A stretch of DNA of 7,061 bases from Acidobacteriaceae bacterium (GTDB lineage Bacteria > Acidobacteriota > Terriglobia > Terriglobales > Acidobacteriaceae), in assembly GCA_003166055.1 (NCBI GenBank), contig PMWR01000241.1, forward strand, positions 5,726-12,786, given 5' to 3'. The notes beneath the pieces were generated by a model. The model did no database searches. It was not told the origin of the DNA and worked only from the letters and a program-made list of their open reading frames with translations. This document shows positions 1-6,688 of the stretch, one piece after another; positions within the stretch are counted from its first letter, which is position 1, and each line of letters opens with the position of its first letter. The translations under genes were made by a program, and so were the position numbers.

Positions 1-776
1 GCGTAATCCGGAACCGGCGCAGCCGAGCTGGTCGCGTCCTTGGGATCGTGGCCGGCAATGACGCCCAGCAGCGTGGCGGCGTCGCGCACATTGCCGGCGA
101 ACGGACCGATACGGTCCAGCGATGAGGCGAACGCGATGAGCCCGTATCGCGAGACGCGTCCGTAGGTGGGCAGCACGCCAACAACGCCGCAAAAACTGGC
201 CGGCTGGCGGATGGAACCACCGGTGTCCGATCCCAGGGTTGCGACGGCCAGGTTGGCCGCCACGGCGGCCGCTGAGCCGCCGCTCGACCCACCCGGAACC
301 CGTTCCGTATCAACAGGATTGCGGACCGGGCCGTAGGCGGAGTTCTCGGTCGAGGAGCCCATGGCAAATTCGTCGCAGTTCAGCTTGCCCAGCAGCACCC
401 CACCCGCCGCTTCCAGTCTGGTCACGGCCGTCGCGTCATAGGGGGGCCTGTATCCCTGAAGAATCTTCGATCCCGCCGTAGCCGGTGCGCCCCGCATAAC
501 AAGGACATCCTTGATACCGATTGGAATTCCGGCCAGCGGCGGTAGCGGATCGCCTTTGGCGGCCAGCGCGTCCACACGCTCGGCTTGCGCGAACGCGCGC
601 TCTTTGCTCAGGCTCAGGTAAACATTCAGCCGCGGATTTACGGTGGCAATCCGATCATAGTAACTGGCAGCCAGATCGGTTGCTTTGGTCGAGCCGGCGA
701 CAATCTCCGCGCGAAGCTGGGCCAAAGTCCTGGGCTTTTCTGCGTAGGTTTCCGTCAATTTTGCTTCGCTCGGCAC
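1..776 (-). CDS. gatA: Asp/Glu-tRNA(Asn/Gln) amidotransferase subunit A, 3'-truncated by the window edge
   Basis: Glutaminase subunit of the cytoplasmic GatCAB complex. It releases ammonia from glutamine, which GatB uses to convert Asp-tRNA(Asn) or Glu-tRNA(Gln) into the amidated form. The window holds 258 N-terminal codons of a protein usually near 480-490 residues. The amidase-signature catalytic residues are all visible: Lys89 in GIPIGIKD, cis-Ser164 in PGGSSGGS and nucleophile Ser188 in [11 protein letters not shown]. Their spacing (75 and 24 residues) equals that of Lys79/Ser154/Ser178 in Staphylococcus GatA. The segment [20 protein letters not shown] is also family-typical. I chose a GTG start at 776-774, because GGAGAAGG lies 5 nt upstream and no in-frame ATG is nearby; a TTG at 758-756 is the alternative. 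It follows gatC by 75 bp on the same strand, so the two are probably co-transcribed. No frameshift is seen. The family call is very secure; the start is fairly secure. Confidence 0.98.
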   Translation of the reverse strand, partial: MPSEAKLTETYAEKPRTLAQLRAEIVAGSTKATDLAASYYDRIATVNPRLNVYLSLSKERAFAQAERVDALAAKGDPLPPLAGIPIGIKDVLVMRGAPATAGSKILQGYRPPYDATAVTRLEAAGGVLLGKLNCDEFAMGSSTENSAYGPVRNPVDTERVPGGSSGGSAAAVAANLAVATLGSDTGGSIRQPASFCGVVGVLPTYGRVSRYGLIAFASSLDRIGPFAGNVRDAATLLGVIAGHDPKDATSSAAPVPDY

Positions 777-781
777 TCGAA

Positions 782-789
782 CCTTCTCC
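782..789 (-). promoter_or_regulatory. Ribosome binding site deciding the gatA GTG start
   Basis: The minus strand reads GGAGAAGG, followed by 5 nt (TTCGA) and GTG. The alternative TTG at 758-756 would lie 23 nt from this site and has no purine-rich sequence of its own, so GTG is preferred. The rest of the 75-bp gatC-gatA gap (777-851) shows no clear terminator or promoter, which fits translation from a shared transcript. Confidence 0.7.
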
Positions 790-851
790 GTTTGTTTGGC
801 CCCGCTTGGTTGGCCTTTTCTGTCCTGTTCACGGCCTCGGCAAGTATTCTC

Positions 852-1160
852 TCAACGCTCCAGCACCCTGGGCACCTTGAAGAAAAACTGGTCGGTCTCC
901 GGCGCCTGCGCCAGCACCATCGCCCGGTCCAGTGAAGGCATTTGCAGGTCATCACGTAAGCCGGCAGTCTCCGCGCTGAACAGTTCATTGACCTGGGCCA
1001 ACGGCTCAACACCGGTCGTATCAAGCTGGTTCAATTCCGCTACATAATCGAGAATCGCATTCAGGTCGCCGAGCATATGCACGGTCTCTTCCGGCGTCAG
1101 TTCCAGATGCGCCAGCTCGGCCACGCGCTCCACCTCTTCCACGGTCACTTTGGCGGTCAT
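852..1160 (-). CDS. gatC: Asp/Glu-tRNA(Asn/Gln) amidotransferase subunit C
   Basis: Small stabilising subunit of GatCAB that wraps around the GatA-GatB interface. The product is 102 residues, close to the usual 95-100. Family landmarks are visible in order: the N-terminal helix VERVAELAHLELTPEE (residues ~9-25), a second helix with ILDYVAELNQLDTTGVEP (~36-53), then LRDDLQMPSLDRAMVLAQAP and the C-terminal FFFKVPRVLE that inserts between the partner subunits. The ATG at 1160-1158 gives the canonical N-terminus. The same frame is open upstream to a GTG at 1298, but that would add 46 unrelated low-complexity residues and is rejected. A GGGAG purine tract ends 11 nt before the ATG, a slightly long spacing. 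gatA follows after 75 bp. A possible leader ORF overlaps the start by ATGA. Confidence 0.97.
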   Translation of the reverse strand: MTAKVTVEEVERVAELAHLELTPEETVHMLGDLNAILDYVAELNQLDTTGVEPLAQVNELFSAETAGLRDDLQMPSLDRAMVLAQAPETDQFFFKVPRVLER

Positions 1161-1294
1161 TCGGTGCTGTTCTCCCTCTCCGGACGGCGCACTGCCGGCT
1201 CTCCCGCATTCCCCATTCGATCTGCGATCGGCGTAGCCGGAAGATAAAGTATAGCCCGTCCCAGCTTGCGCCCCCGCACTCTCCTTCCTCCGTT
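1161..1294 (-). promoter_or_regulatory. gatC upstream region with -10-like box and candidate 40-codon leader ORF
   Basis: This 134-bp stretch separates the giant gene's stop codon from gatC. On the minus strand it contains TATACT at 1253-1248, resembling a sigma-70 -10 box, but no convincing TTGACA at 16-18 nt. A small 5-bp hairpin with a 3-nt loop (CGATC-GCA-GATCG) lies at 1230-1218. A GTG at 1279-1277 is preceded by GGAGG with 7-nt spacing and opens a 40-codon frame. Its TGA (1159-1157) overlaps the gatC ATG as ATGA. No T-run terminator is seen after the giant gene, so read-through into gatC is possible. The leader ORF resembles nothing I recognise, and it may be chance in GC-rich DNA. Confidence 0.3.
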
Positions 1295-4200
1295 TCACTC
1301 GACGGTAAGCGTCAGGTTGACGCTGTGCTGCATTCCGGTCGAGACCACCGTGATCGGAATCGTGTAGGTCCCCGTCGGAGTTGAGCTGCTGCCCGATCCG
1401 CCGCCACCGCCGCCACCGCCACCGCCGCCACCGCCGCCTCCCGAGCTAGTGCAACTGGAAACGCCGCCCGCAAGGACCGCCAACAATGCGGCCACAAGCA
1501 AGGCGCGCCGCCGCTTACCTCCCAGCGGAAGCAGCGCCAACCCGCAGAGCAGCGGAACCACTCGCCATCCAATTGGTACAACCGAACGCTTGGCAGTGGT
1601 CGACTGCCCTGTCGATATCTGCACTGTTACATTTCCGCTGGATCCGGCAGCAATCGTTTCGCCATTGGGAGTGAACAGGCACAGCGCGTTCGCCGGCAGT
1701 GTGCCGCACTGGAATGTAAACGATCCCTGCTCACCGTCGAGAGGCGTAATCGTCAGCGCATAGCTGGCCGCCTGGCCGCTGGTCACCGTCTGAGTTGTGA
1801 CGCCGCTTGAAGCGACCGTGAAATCGAAGCCCGTACCCGACAGAGAAACCAGCGCTTGCGCCGACGCTGTGCTGCTGGTGATGGAGAGGCTCCCGCTCTG
1901 TGCCCCCGCAGTGGTGGGAGCAAACTCGACGCCCACCGTACAGGTGGCTCCCGCGCCCAGTGTTGCCGCGCATGTATTGTTCGCCAGTTGAAATCCTGCC
2001 GGAACCGCCCATGCCAGGTTACTGAAGGCCGTTGTGCCGGGGTTGGTCACGGTCATTGTTGTGGACGCGCTGGTAGCTCCGACTGCAATGGTTCCGAAGG
2101 GGATCACCGCCGGCGTGGCCAGAATCGCGCCCAATCCGCCTCCCGTCCCACTCAGCGCGGCGACGGCGGGCGTGATCACGGTTGAGGAGGTGACCGTTAA
2201 GGTCCCAGTTGCTGGGCCGCTTGCCGTGGGTTGAAAGATCACGCCCACGGTGCAGCTTGCGCCGGCGGAAAGGCTGCTGGAGCAGGTGTTTTGCGTCAGG
2301 CTGAACTGCGCGCCGATGGTCAGCGTCAGCGCACTGGCGGCTACGCTTGCCGAATTGCCGACCGTTACGGTCTGCGCCGGGCTGGACTGCCCTGGAGCTA
2401 CCGCGGGGAATGCCAGTTGCGCCGGACTGACGCTTAACCCTGCCAACACCTGCCCCGTTCCGCTCAGCGACACATTGATCGGCGCCACCCCCGTCGTCGC
2501 GGAGGACACCACCAGCGTGGCTGCGATCCCGCCCGCTGTGGCCGGCGTGAAGATGATCTGCGCGGTGCAGTTGCTTCCGTTATTGAGCACGGCCCCGCAG
2601 GTGTTTGTCCCAACGGTGAAGCTGGCGGAGCCTGGACCTGTGAACTGCAATCCGATATTGGCCATCGAAGACCCGCCGCTGTTGGTCACCGTCAGCGTCA
2701 AAGGAGCACTTGCCTGGCCAACCGTCTGCGCCGCAAAGACCAGGCTGGTTGGGCTCACGCTCAATGCCGCCGGCGCAACACCCGCCCCCGAGAGACTCAC
2801 GGTCTGCGTGCGGAGCGCATCGGCCACGGTCAGCGTTCCGGAGGCTGCTCCCGCTGTGACGGGCGCGAAAATCACGCTGATTTCGCAAGTCGATCCGGCA
2901 GCGAGTTGGGTTCCGCAACCGTTCGTGACGGCAAAAGGGCCGCTGACCGAAAGAGCAATCGAAGTGAGCGGCAGGCCTCCGGAATTGGTCAGGCTCACTG
3001 TCCGCGCGGTCGAAAGCATTCCCGCAACCGTCGCGGGAAAGCTCATCGAGGTGGCCCCCAGGATGTCAGTCGGCGGGGAGACTCCAGTCCCGGTCAATGC
3101 CACGGCCTGCGTCCCGGCCTCATCGGTAAAAGTCAACGTTCCGGCTGCCGCTCCCGTCTGGGCCGGCGCAAATTCGACCGTCACCTGGCAGTCCGCATCC
3201 GCAGCCAGGGTGCTCGATCCGCAACTGTTGCTCGCGATTGCAAATGGACCCGTAATGCTGACGCCGTTGATGGGGATTGCGATTCCGCTGCTGTTGGCGG
3301 CCTCGAGTTGCAACACGGCCGAGGTGGTGTTCACCTGCACATCGCCAAAGCTCAACAGGGCGGGAGTCAGTGTAACCACGCCCGCTGGGGTTCCAGTTCC
3401 GCCCAGATCCACCGCAAGCTGACCACCGTAGATGTTGGCGTTGAGGATCATCTGGCCGCTACGGGTTCCCGTGTCCGTGGGCGTGAACGTAACCTGGATG
3501 CTGCAGCTTCCTCCCACGGGAACGGCTGCGTTCTGACAGTTATCCGTCTCGCTGAAATCCCCGTTCATGGTCATTGCGGTTGGCGTCAATACGAGACTTC
3601 CAGTGTTGGTCACGGTCACCGTCTGCGCGGGGCTCGCCGATGAGAAGGCCTGGCGGCCAAACTGGAGGGATGCCGGACTGGCTTCCGCGATGGTCAGGCC
3701 CGTGCTTGCTGTCCACAATGGGGTTTGCCAAACTCCTCTGCCATAGGTAGCAGCCACCAAGCTCTTTGTGGATGCACCCGCGCTCAGTCCCACTACCGGC
3801 GCCTCGGGCAGCCCCGAACCGAATTGTGTCCAGCAGGAACCCTGCGCGCAATTTTCCACCTGGGTGGTGAAATAAACTCCCACGTCGGTCGCAATGTAGA
3901 CGGTGCCGGCATTTTGCGGATCAACCACCACACTACTGGCCGGAGCCCAGGGCAGGTTGGAGATCAGGCTCGTCCAATGGGCGCCCCCGTCGGTTGAACC
4001 GTACACAACTCTCACCTTTTCCGGCTGGCTTGGCATACCCTCCACGGTCACGTACACAGTATTCCCGCTGGGGTCGTGGGGATCGATGAATATGCTCGAA
4101 ATGTCGAAGCCGAACGCATTCATCGCGTTGCTGTCATTGCTCACCGGGTTCAGCGCCAGGTCCTGCCATGCCGGCAGAGCGCCGCTGGCCGGATTGAACG

Positions 4201-6502
4201 TCGCGGACAGAACGTGCCCGGGCAGGATCGCCGCTCCATCCGTCGAGCCGAACATGCCCACGTACACCACTTCGCTGCCGCCTGCGAGAGTCAATGCGGC
4301 CATCGAACGAATCAACGCATCGCCATTGCAGGAGCCGTTGGTTGCCCCGGTATCGAGAATGGGGCTGATTGCGTTGCCTGCGATCCAGCCGTCGCCATGC
4401 GCCGGACCGCGCCACACGCGGCAGGTTCCGATCAGCAACTTGGTCGAGTCCAGTGGATCGACCAGGAACGGCGCCGGCGTGGTCATGGTCAGCCCATCTC
4501 CGCCGACATCCGCATCCGTGACGACGGGACTGGTTCCAAACGCTGCTGGACTGCACGACGGGCCGTCCGAACAGAGGTAGATCCCAACTCCCTCCTCGGC
4601 GTTCACATACCAGTTGGCGTTGTTGACGGGGTCGATCGCTACCGGGCCGCCATCGCCGCCCAGAATCTGCGGCCAGTCCAAAGTTGTCCCGGCGTCGCTG
4701 CTCACGCCGGCTGTCCCGTTGACGCCGAGACCTGCAATGATCGCGTTGGGCGCGGAACTGCCCTCGGACAGGCTCACCACCTCGGCGAGCGACCCAAGGC
4801 TCCCATTCATGTTTTGAAAGTGGCTCGCGTCGGTTGGTGAACACACCGGGCCGGTCTCGCCGATCGCATCCAGCGAACGCCACAACCCGCTGTCGTTGCC
4901 CACAAACATCTCCAGCGGGTTCAACAGGTTCCAGCCCAGCGCATGTTGGTAACCGGCCACCTTCGCGCTCATGCAGGTGTTTGCGTTGGTCGCATCGCGC
5001 CACAGACAGCCCATGGCCAGGCTGCACTTCCACAGGTCGTTTGCCCCCGCAAAAAGCAGAGTGTCCTGGGCGAGGCCCGGTCCGGCTGGCATCGCGGCCA
5101 GCGCAAGGGTGTAGTCCCCGTCTGCGATCGTCGCCGGCCCCTCGAGAGTGCTCGTCTCGAGGTTCACGGTATTCCATTTCTGCGCAAATGTGACGGTCTG
5201 GTTGGCGCAGGCCCCCGAAAGCAACTGGCAGTCGTCCTGCCACAGACCCTGATCCTGGTTATTGATATCGACCGTCCAGGCAAACGTGTCGCCGGTTTGC
5301 GGATTGACCGCAAGTGTTCCGCGAAAGATGGGGCAATCGATGGAGCCGGTGGTCGCTGAATTGGTCGGGCAGAACAGCGGGGTGAGCCCCAGTCCGGGCT
5401 GCGCGGTCATGCGCGTCCAGGTCACGCCGTCCACCGATTGGTAGTAACCGTGGAACCGCACCGCAGCCACAAACAACTGCCGCAGCGGATTCCAGACCAC
5501 CGAGGTCGCGGCATTGCCGTCCGCCCCCGCGAAGGGATCGGCCGGCCCCTGCACATCGGCGCCGTTTCCGTCCGTGATGGTCGCCAGATTCCAGGTGACG
5601 CCGCTGTCCTGAGAGACATAAAGCCCCTCGTAGCTCAACTGCGGCCGGTTCGCATTGACCAGCGTGCCTTCATAGGCCTGAGAAACCGCGGCCACCACCA
5701 GTTGCGGATTCACGGTGCTCCAGGCAAACCCCGCAAATCCTTCACCGGCAAAACCCCAACTCTGGTCCGCGGTCATTTGAATCAGGGTCCAACTGGTCCC
5801 GCCGTCGGCTGAACGCAGAATCCCGGCCCCGTAATAAGAGTCCAGCGCGTCGTTCGGGTCGCCGGTACCGGCCAGAATCACACCGGTTCCGCCAGGCTGC
5901 ACAGTCAATGCCCCAATGCTGATGGATGCGTCGGTAATGTCGCTCAAAGCCGCCAGATTGTCTGTCAGCGGCGTGAATACCACGTTCGACGGGCTGGATG
6001 TCACCGCGTTCTGCGCCAGCCAGACGCCGCCGCCGGTCGTCCCGAGGTAGAGCCGGTTGCCGGTCGCGTCGGAGGGGTCGAGCGCGAGCGAGGAGATGCG
6101 GCCTGTTACCAGCCCATAGCTCGGCGTGAGGACTGCGGCGGGGCCCAGCGACTGCCAGGTCGCGGCTCGGCTCGATACCGTCTGCGCCTGTGACCTCGAC
6201 GGATTCCGCGGGCGGCGCGCGCGACCCACTGTCGCTCGGCCAGGCGTCCATCCACGCTGCGCAAGAAATCTTTGTGCCTGAATCACCCTTGGAGGAAGTG
6301 TTCGCGAGGCTGGATTCGGCCGTTGCGGCGGAGATTCTGGCATCACGCCGGGAGTTTCCGCTGGCGCCAAAATGGCTGCAACCACGAAAAGCGCTGCCAG
6401 CGCCCAACCGGGGCACAGCCGACGCATCCAATCCGGAGGAAGATGCAGGCCCCCCCTGCTTCGCGAGCCAGGTTCAATCGATACCCGTCCAAAAGACTGC
6501 AT
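1295..6502 (-). CDS. Giant secreted Asp-box propeller / multi-ASH-domain protein with an anchor-like tail
   Basis: A 1735-residue exported protein of unknown specific function, likely displayed at the cell envelope. Order: signal peptide at residues 26-48 (Arg-Arg, hydrophobic core, APA cleavage site); basic Pro/Arg-rich linker (~52-110); propeller region (~115-930) with Asp boxes such as SADGGTSW (231-238), SQDSGVTW (297-304) and STDGGAHW (836-843), closing with AATYGRGVW; six ASH domains (936-1558); then a final Ig-like domain (1559-1735) interrupted by two hydrophobic segments, a VSSC lipobox and 15 glycines. Paired cysteines throughout suit an oxidising compartment. About 800 residues could form two seven-bladed propellers (inference). 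The start at 6502 is the first ATG; Met26 (6427) directly precedes the signal peptide and may be the true start. Asp-box folds occur in sialidases, GH74 enzymes and sortilins, but I see no catalytic signature, so binding or structure is more likely than catalysis. The frame is intact. Confidence 0.95.
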   Translation of the reverse strand: MQSFGRVSIEPGSRSRGGLHLPPDWMRRLCPGWALAALFVVAAILAPAETPGVMPESPPQRPNPASRTLPPRVIQAQRFLAQRGWTPGRATVGRARRPRNPSRSQAQTVSSRAATWQSLGPAAVLTPSYGLVTGRISSLALDPSDATGNRLYLGTTGGGVWLAQNAVTSSPSNVVFTPLTDNLAALSDITDASISIGALTVQPGGTGVILAGTGDPNDALDSYYGAGILRSADGGTSWTLIQMTADQSWGFAGEGFAGFAWSTVNPQLVVAAVSQAYEGTLVNANRPQLSYEGLYVSQDSGVTWNLATITDGNGADVQGPADPFAGADGNAATSVVWNPLRQLFVAAVRFHGYYQSVDGVTWTRMTAQPGLGLTPLFCPTNSATTGSIDCPIFRGTLAVNPQTGDTFAWTVDINNQDQGLWQDDCQLLSGACANQTVTFAQKWNTVNLETSTLEGPATIADGDYTLALAAMPAGPGLAQDTLLFAGANDLWKCSLAMGCLWRDATNANTCMSAKVAGYQHALGWNLLNPLEMFVGNDSGLWRSLDAIGETGPVCSPTDASHFQNMNGSLGSLAEVVSLSEGSSAPNAIIAGLGVNGTAGVSSDAGTTLDWPQILGGDGGPVAIDPVNNANWYVNAEEGVGIYLCSDGPSCSPAAFGTSPVVTDADVGGDGLTMTTPAPFLVDPLDSTKLLIGTCRVWRGPAHGDGWIAGNAISPILDTGATNGSCNGDALIRSMAALTLAGGSEVVYVGMFGSTDGAAILPGHVLSATFNPASGALPAWQDLALNPVSNDSNAMNAFGFDISSIFIDPHDPSGNTVYVTVEGMPSQPEKVRVVYGSTDGGAHWTSLISNLPWAPASSVVVDPQNAGTVYIATDVGVYFTTQVENCAQGSCWTQFGSGLPEAPVVGLSAGASTKSLVAATYGRGVWQTPLWTASTGLTIAEASPASLQFGRQAFSSASPAQTVTVTNTGSLVLTPTAMTMNGDFSETDNCQNAAVPVGGSCSIQVTFTPTDTGTRSGQMILNANIYGGQLAVDLGGTGTPAGVVTLTPALLSFGDVQVNTTSAVLQLEAANSSGIAIPINGVSITGPFAIASNSCGSSTLAADADCQVTVEFAPAQTGAAAGTLTFTDEAGTQAVALTGTGVSPPTDILGATSMSFPATVAGMLSTARTVSLTNSGGLPLTSIALSVSGPFAVTNGCGTQLAAGSTCEISVIFAPVTAGAASGTLTVADALRTQTVSLSGAGVAPAALSVSPTSLVFAAQTVGQASAPLTLTVTNSGGSSMANIGLQFTGPGSASFTVGTNTCGAVLNNGSNCTAQIIFTPATAGGIAATLVVSSATTGVAPINVSLSGTGQVLAGLSVSPAQLAFPAVAPGQSSPAQTVTVGNSASVAASALTLTIGAQFSLTQNTCSSSLSAGASCTVGVIFQPTASGPATGTLTVTSSTVITPAVAALSGTGGGLGAILATPAVIPFGTIAVGATSASTTMTVTNPGTTAFSNLAWAVPAGFQLANNTCAATLGAGATCTVGVEFAPTTAGAQSGSLSITSSTASAQALVSLSGTGFDFTVASSGVTTQTVTSGQAASYALTITPLDGEQGSFTFQCGTLPANALCLFTPNGETIAAGSSGNVTVQISTGQSTTAKRSVVPIGWRVVPLLCGLALLPLGGKRRRALLVAALLAVLAGGVSSCTSSGGGGGGGGGGGGGGGSGSSSTPTGTYTIPITVVSTGMQHSVNLTLTVE
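1397..1441 (-). repeat. Glycine-codon trinucleotide repeat (15 consecutive Gly)
   Basis: Fifteen consecutive Gly codons (GGC/GGT, with GGA at each end) encode residues 1688-1702 of the giant protein. The run falls between the candidate lipobox Cys1684 and the last two beta strands. On the plus strand it reads as GCC/ACC triplets, partly with a 9-bp period (GCCGCCACC). The run probably serves as a flexible linker. Such repeats can change length in whole codons by replication slippage without breaking the frame. Confidence 0.9.
1451..1582 (-). other. Encoded membrane hairpin with internal lipobox (residues 1641-1684)
   Basis: Within the giant protein, a first hydrophobic segment (residues ~1641-1660, ending CGLALLPL) is followed by GGKRRR (1661-1666). 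A second hydrophobic segment (1667-1681, LLVAALLAVLAGGV) then leads into VSSC. Arg-Arg-Arg, hydrophobic core and [LVI][ASTVI][GAS]C together look like a complete type II (lipoprotein) signal peptide, but near the C-terminus. By the positive-inside rule the KRRR loop would face the cytoplasm, so both flanking halves of the protein would lie outside. The pattern is seen directly; membrane insertion and lipidation are inference. Confidence 0.7.
1829..3697 (-). repeat. Six tandem ASH (choice-of-anchor D type) domain repeats
   Basis: Residues 936-1558 divide into six units of 100-109 residues: 936-1041, 1042-1145, 1146-1245, 1246-1354, 1355-1458 and 1459-1558. Each has an SP..L.F opening strand or a variant of it, a V.NSG-like turn, a first Cys near residue 50-57, a second Cys 10-11 residues later, then (I/V).F.P...G..(S/T)GTL and a closing SGTG. 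The cysteine pair is kept in all six and probably forms a disulfide. Units 5 and 6 look most alike around the second Cys (CTVGV.F.P), which suggests recent duplication. ASH domains are immunoglobulin-like and commonly act as stalks or protein-binding modules. The division is by eye. Confidence 0.85.
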
Positions 6503-6514
6503 AGGTGCACACGT

Positions 6515-6531
6515 CCGGAATCCGATTCCGG
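6515..6531. promoter_or_regulatory. Perfect inverted repeat just upstream of the giant gene
   Basis: The arms CCGGAAT and ATTCCGG are separated by CCG: a perfect 7-bp stem with a 3-nt loop, ending 12 nt before the ATG at 6502. As DNA it could be an operator half-site pair. As RNA it could form a stable hairpin between a strong purine-rich tract and the start codon. No T-run follows on either strand, so a terminator is unlikely. Confidence 0.45.
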
Positions 6532-6626
6532 CCTCCCCTCTCCTATCTTCCGAGGGGGATTGAGTCGAAATCCACTGGATTGCCTGGTGTGAAACAAACA
6601 GTTTCCGGGTATGGAATTGTGGCCCA

Positions 6627-6632
6627 TTATAG
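6627..6632 (-). promoter_or_regulatory. Candidate -10 box for the giant gene
   Basis: The minus strand reads TATAAT, a perfect match to the sigma-70 -10 consensus, about 125 bp upstream of the ATG at 6502. The sequence 16-18 nt further upstream does not match TTGACA well, and there is no extended TG motif. It is therefore a candidate only, but it stands out in otherwise GC-rich DNA. Confidence 0.35.
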
Positions 6633-6688
6633 GACGATCAGGAATACATCAGACTGTGACGGCGGGTACAGCCGGTGCGCGCATTCGG

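Larger units (their letters stand above)
6503..6688 (-). promoter_or_regulatory. Gap between photolyase and giant gene: promoter and leader candidates
   Basis: This 186-bp stretch has no credible gene. On the minus strand it contains, in order: a GC palindrome (TGCGCGCA) right after the photolyase stop without a T-run; a TATAAT at 6632-6627; a purine tract at 6544-6532; and a 7-bp hairpin at 6531-6515, followed by 12 nt and the ATG of the giant gene. If the TATAAT is used, the leader would be about 115-120 nt. Confidence 0.4.

Noticed and set aside
1161..1298. Longer gatC beginning at GTG 1298
   Set aside because: The extra 46 residues resemble nothing in GatC; the canonical N-terminus begins at the ATG at 1160-1158.
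2250..3422. 390-codon ORF on the plus strand
   Set aside because: It lies antisense to the ASH repeats of the giant gene. Its low-complexity Ala/Pro/Thr/Val sequence mirrors the repeat codon usage, it has no recognisable domain, and the opposite strand carries a clear protein family. Treated as an antisense shadow.
4134..5243. 369-codon ORF on the minus strand in another frame
   Set aside because: Very Arg/Gly-rich out-of-frame reading of the propeller region, with no start signal and no family resemblance.
6343..6627. 94-codon minus-strand ORF starting inside the TATAAT region
   Set aside because: Overlaps the giant gene's start out of frame, has no Shine-Dalgarno, and has an Arg/Pro/Gly composition typical of a shadow frame.
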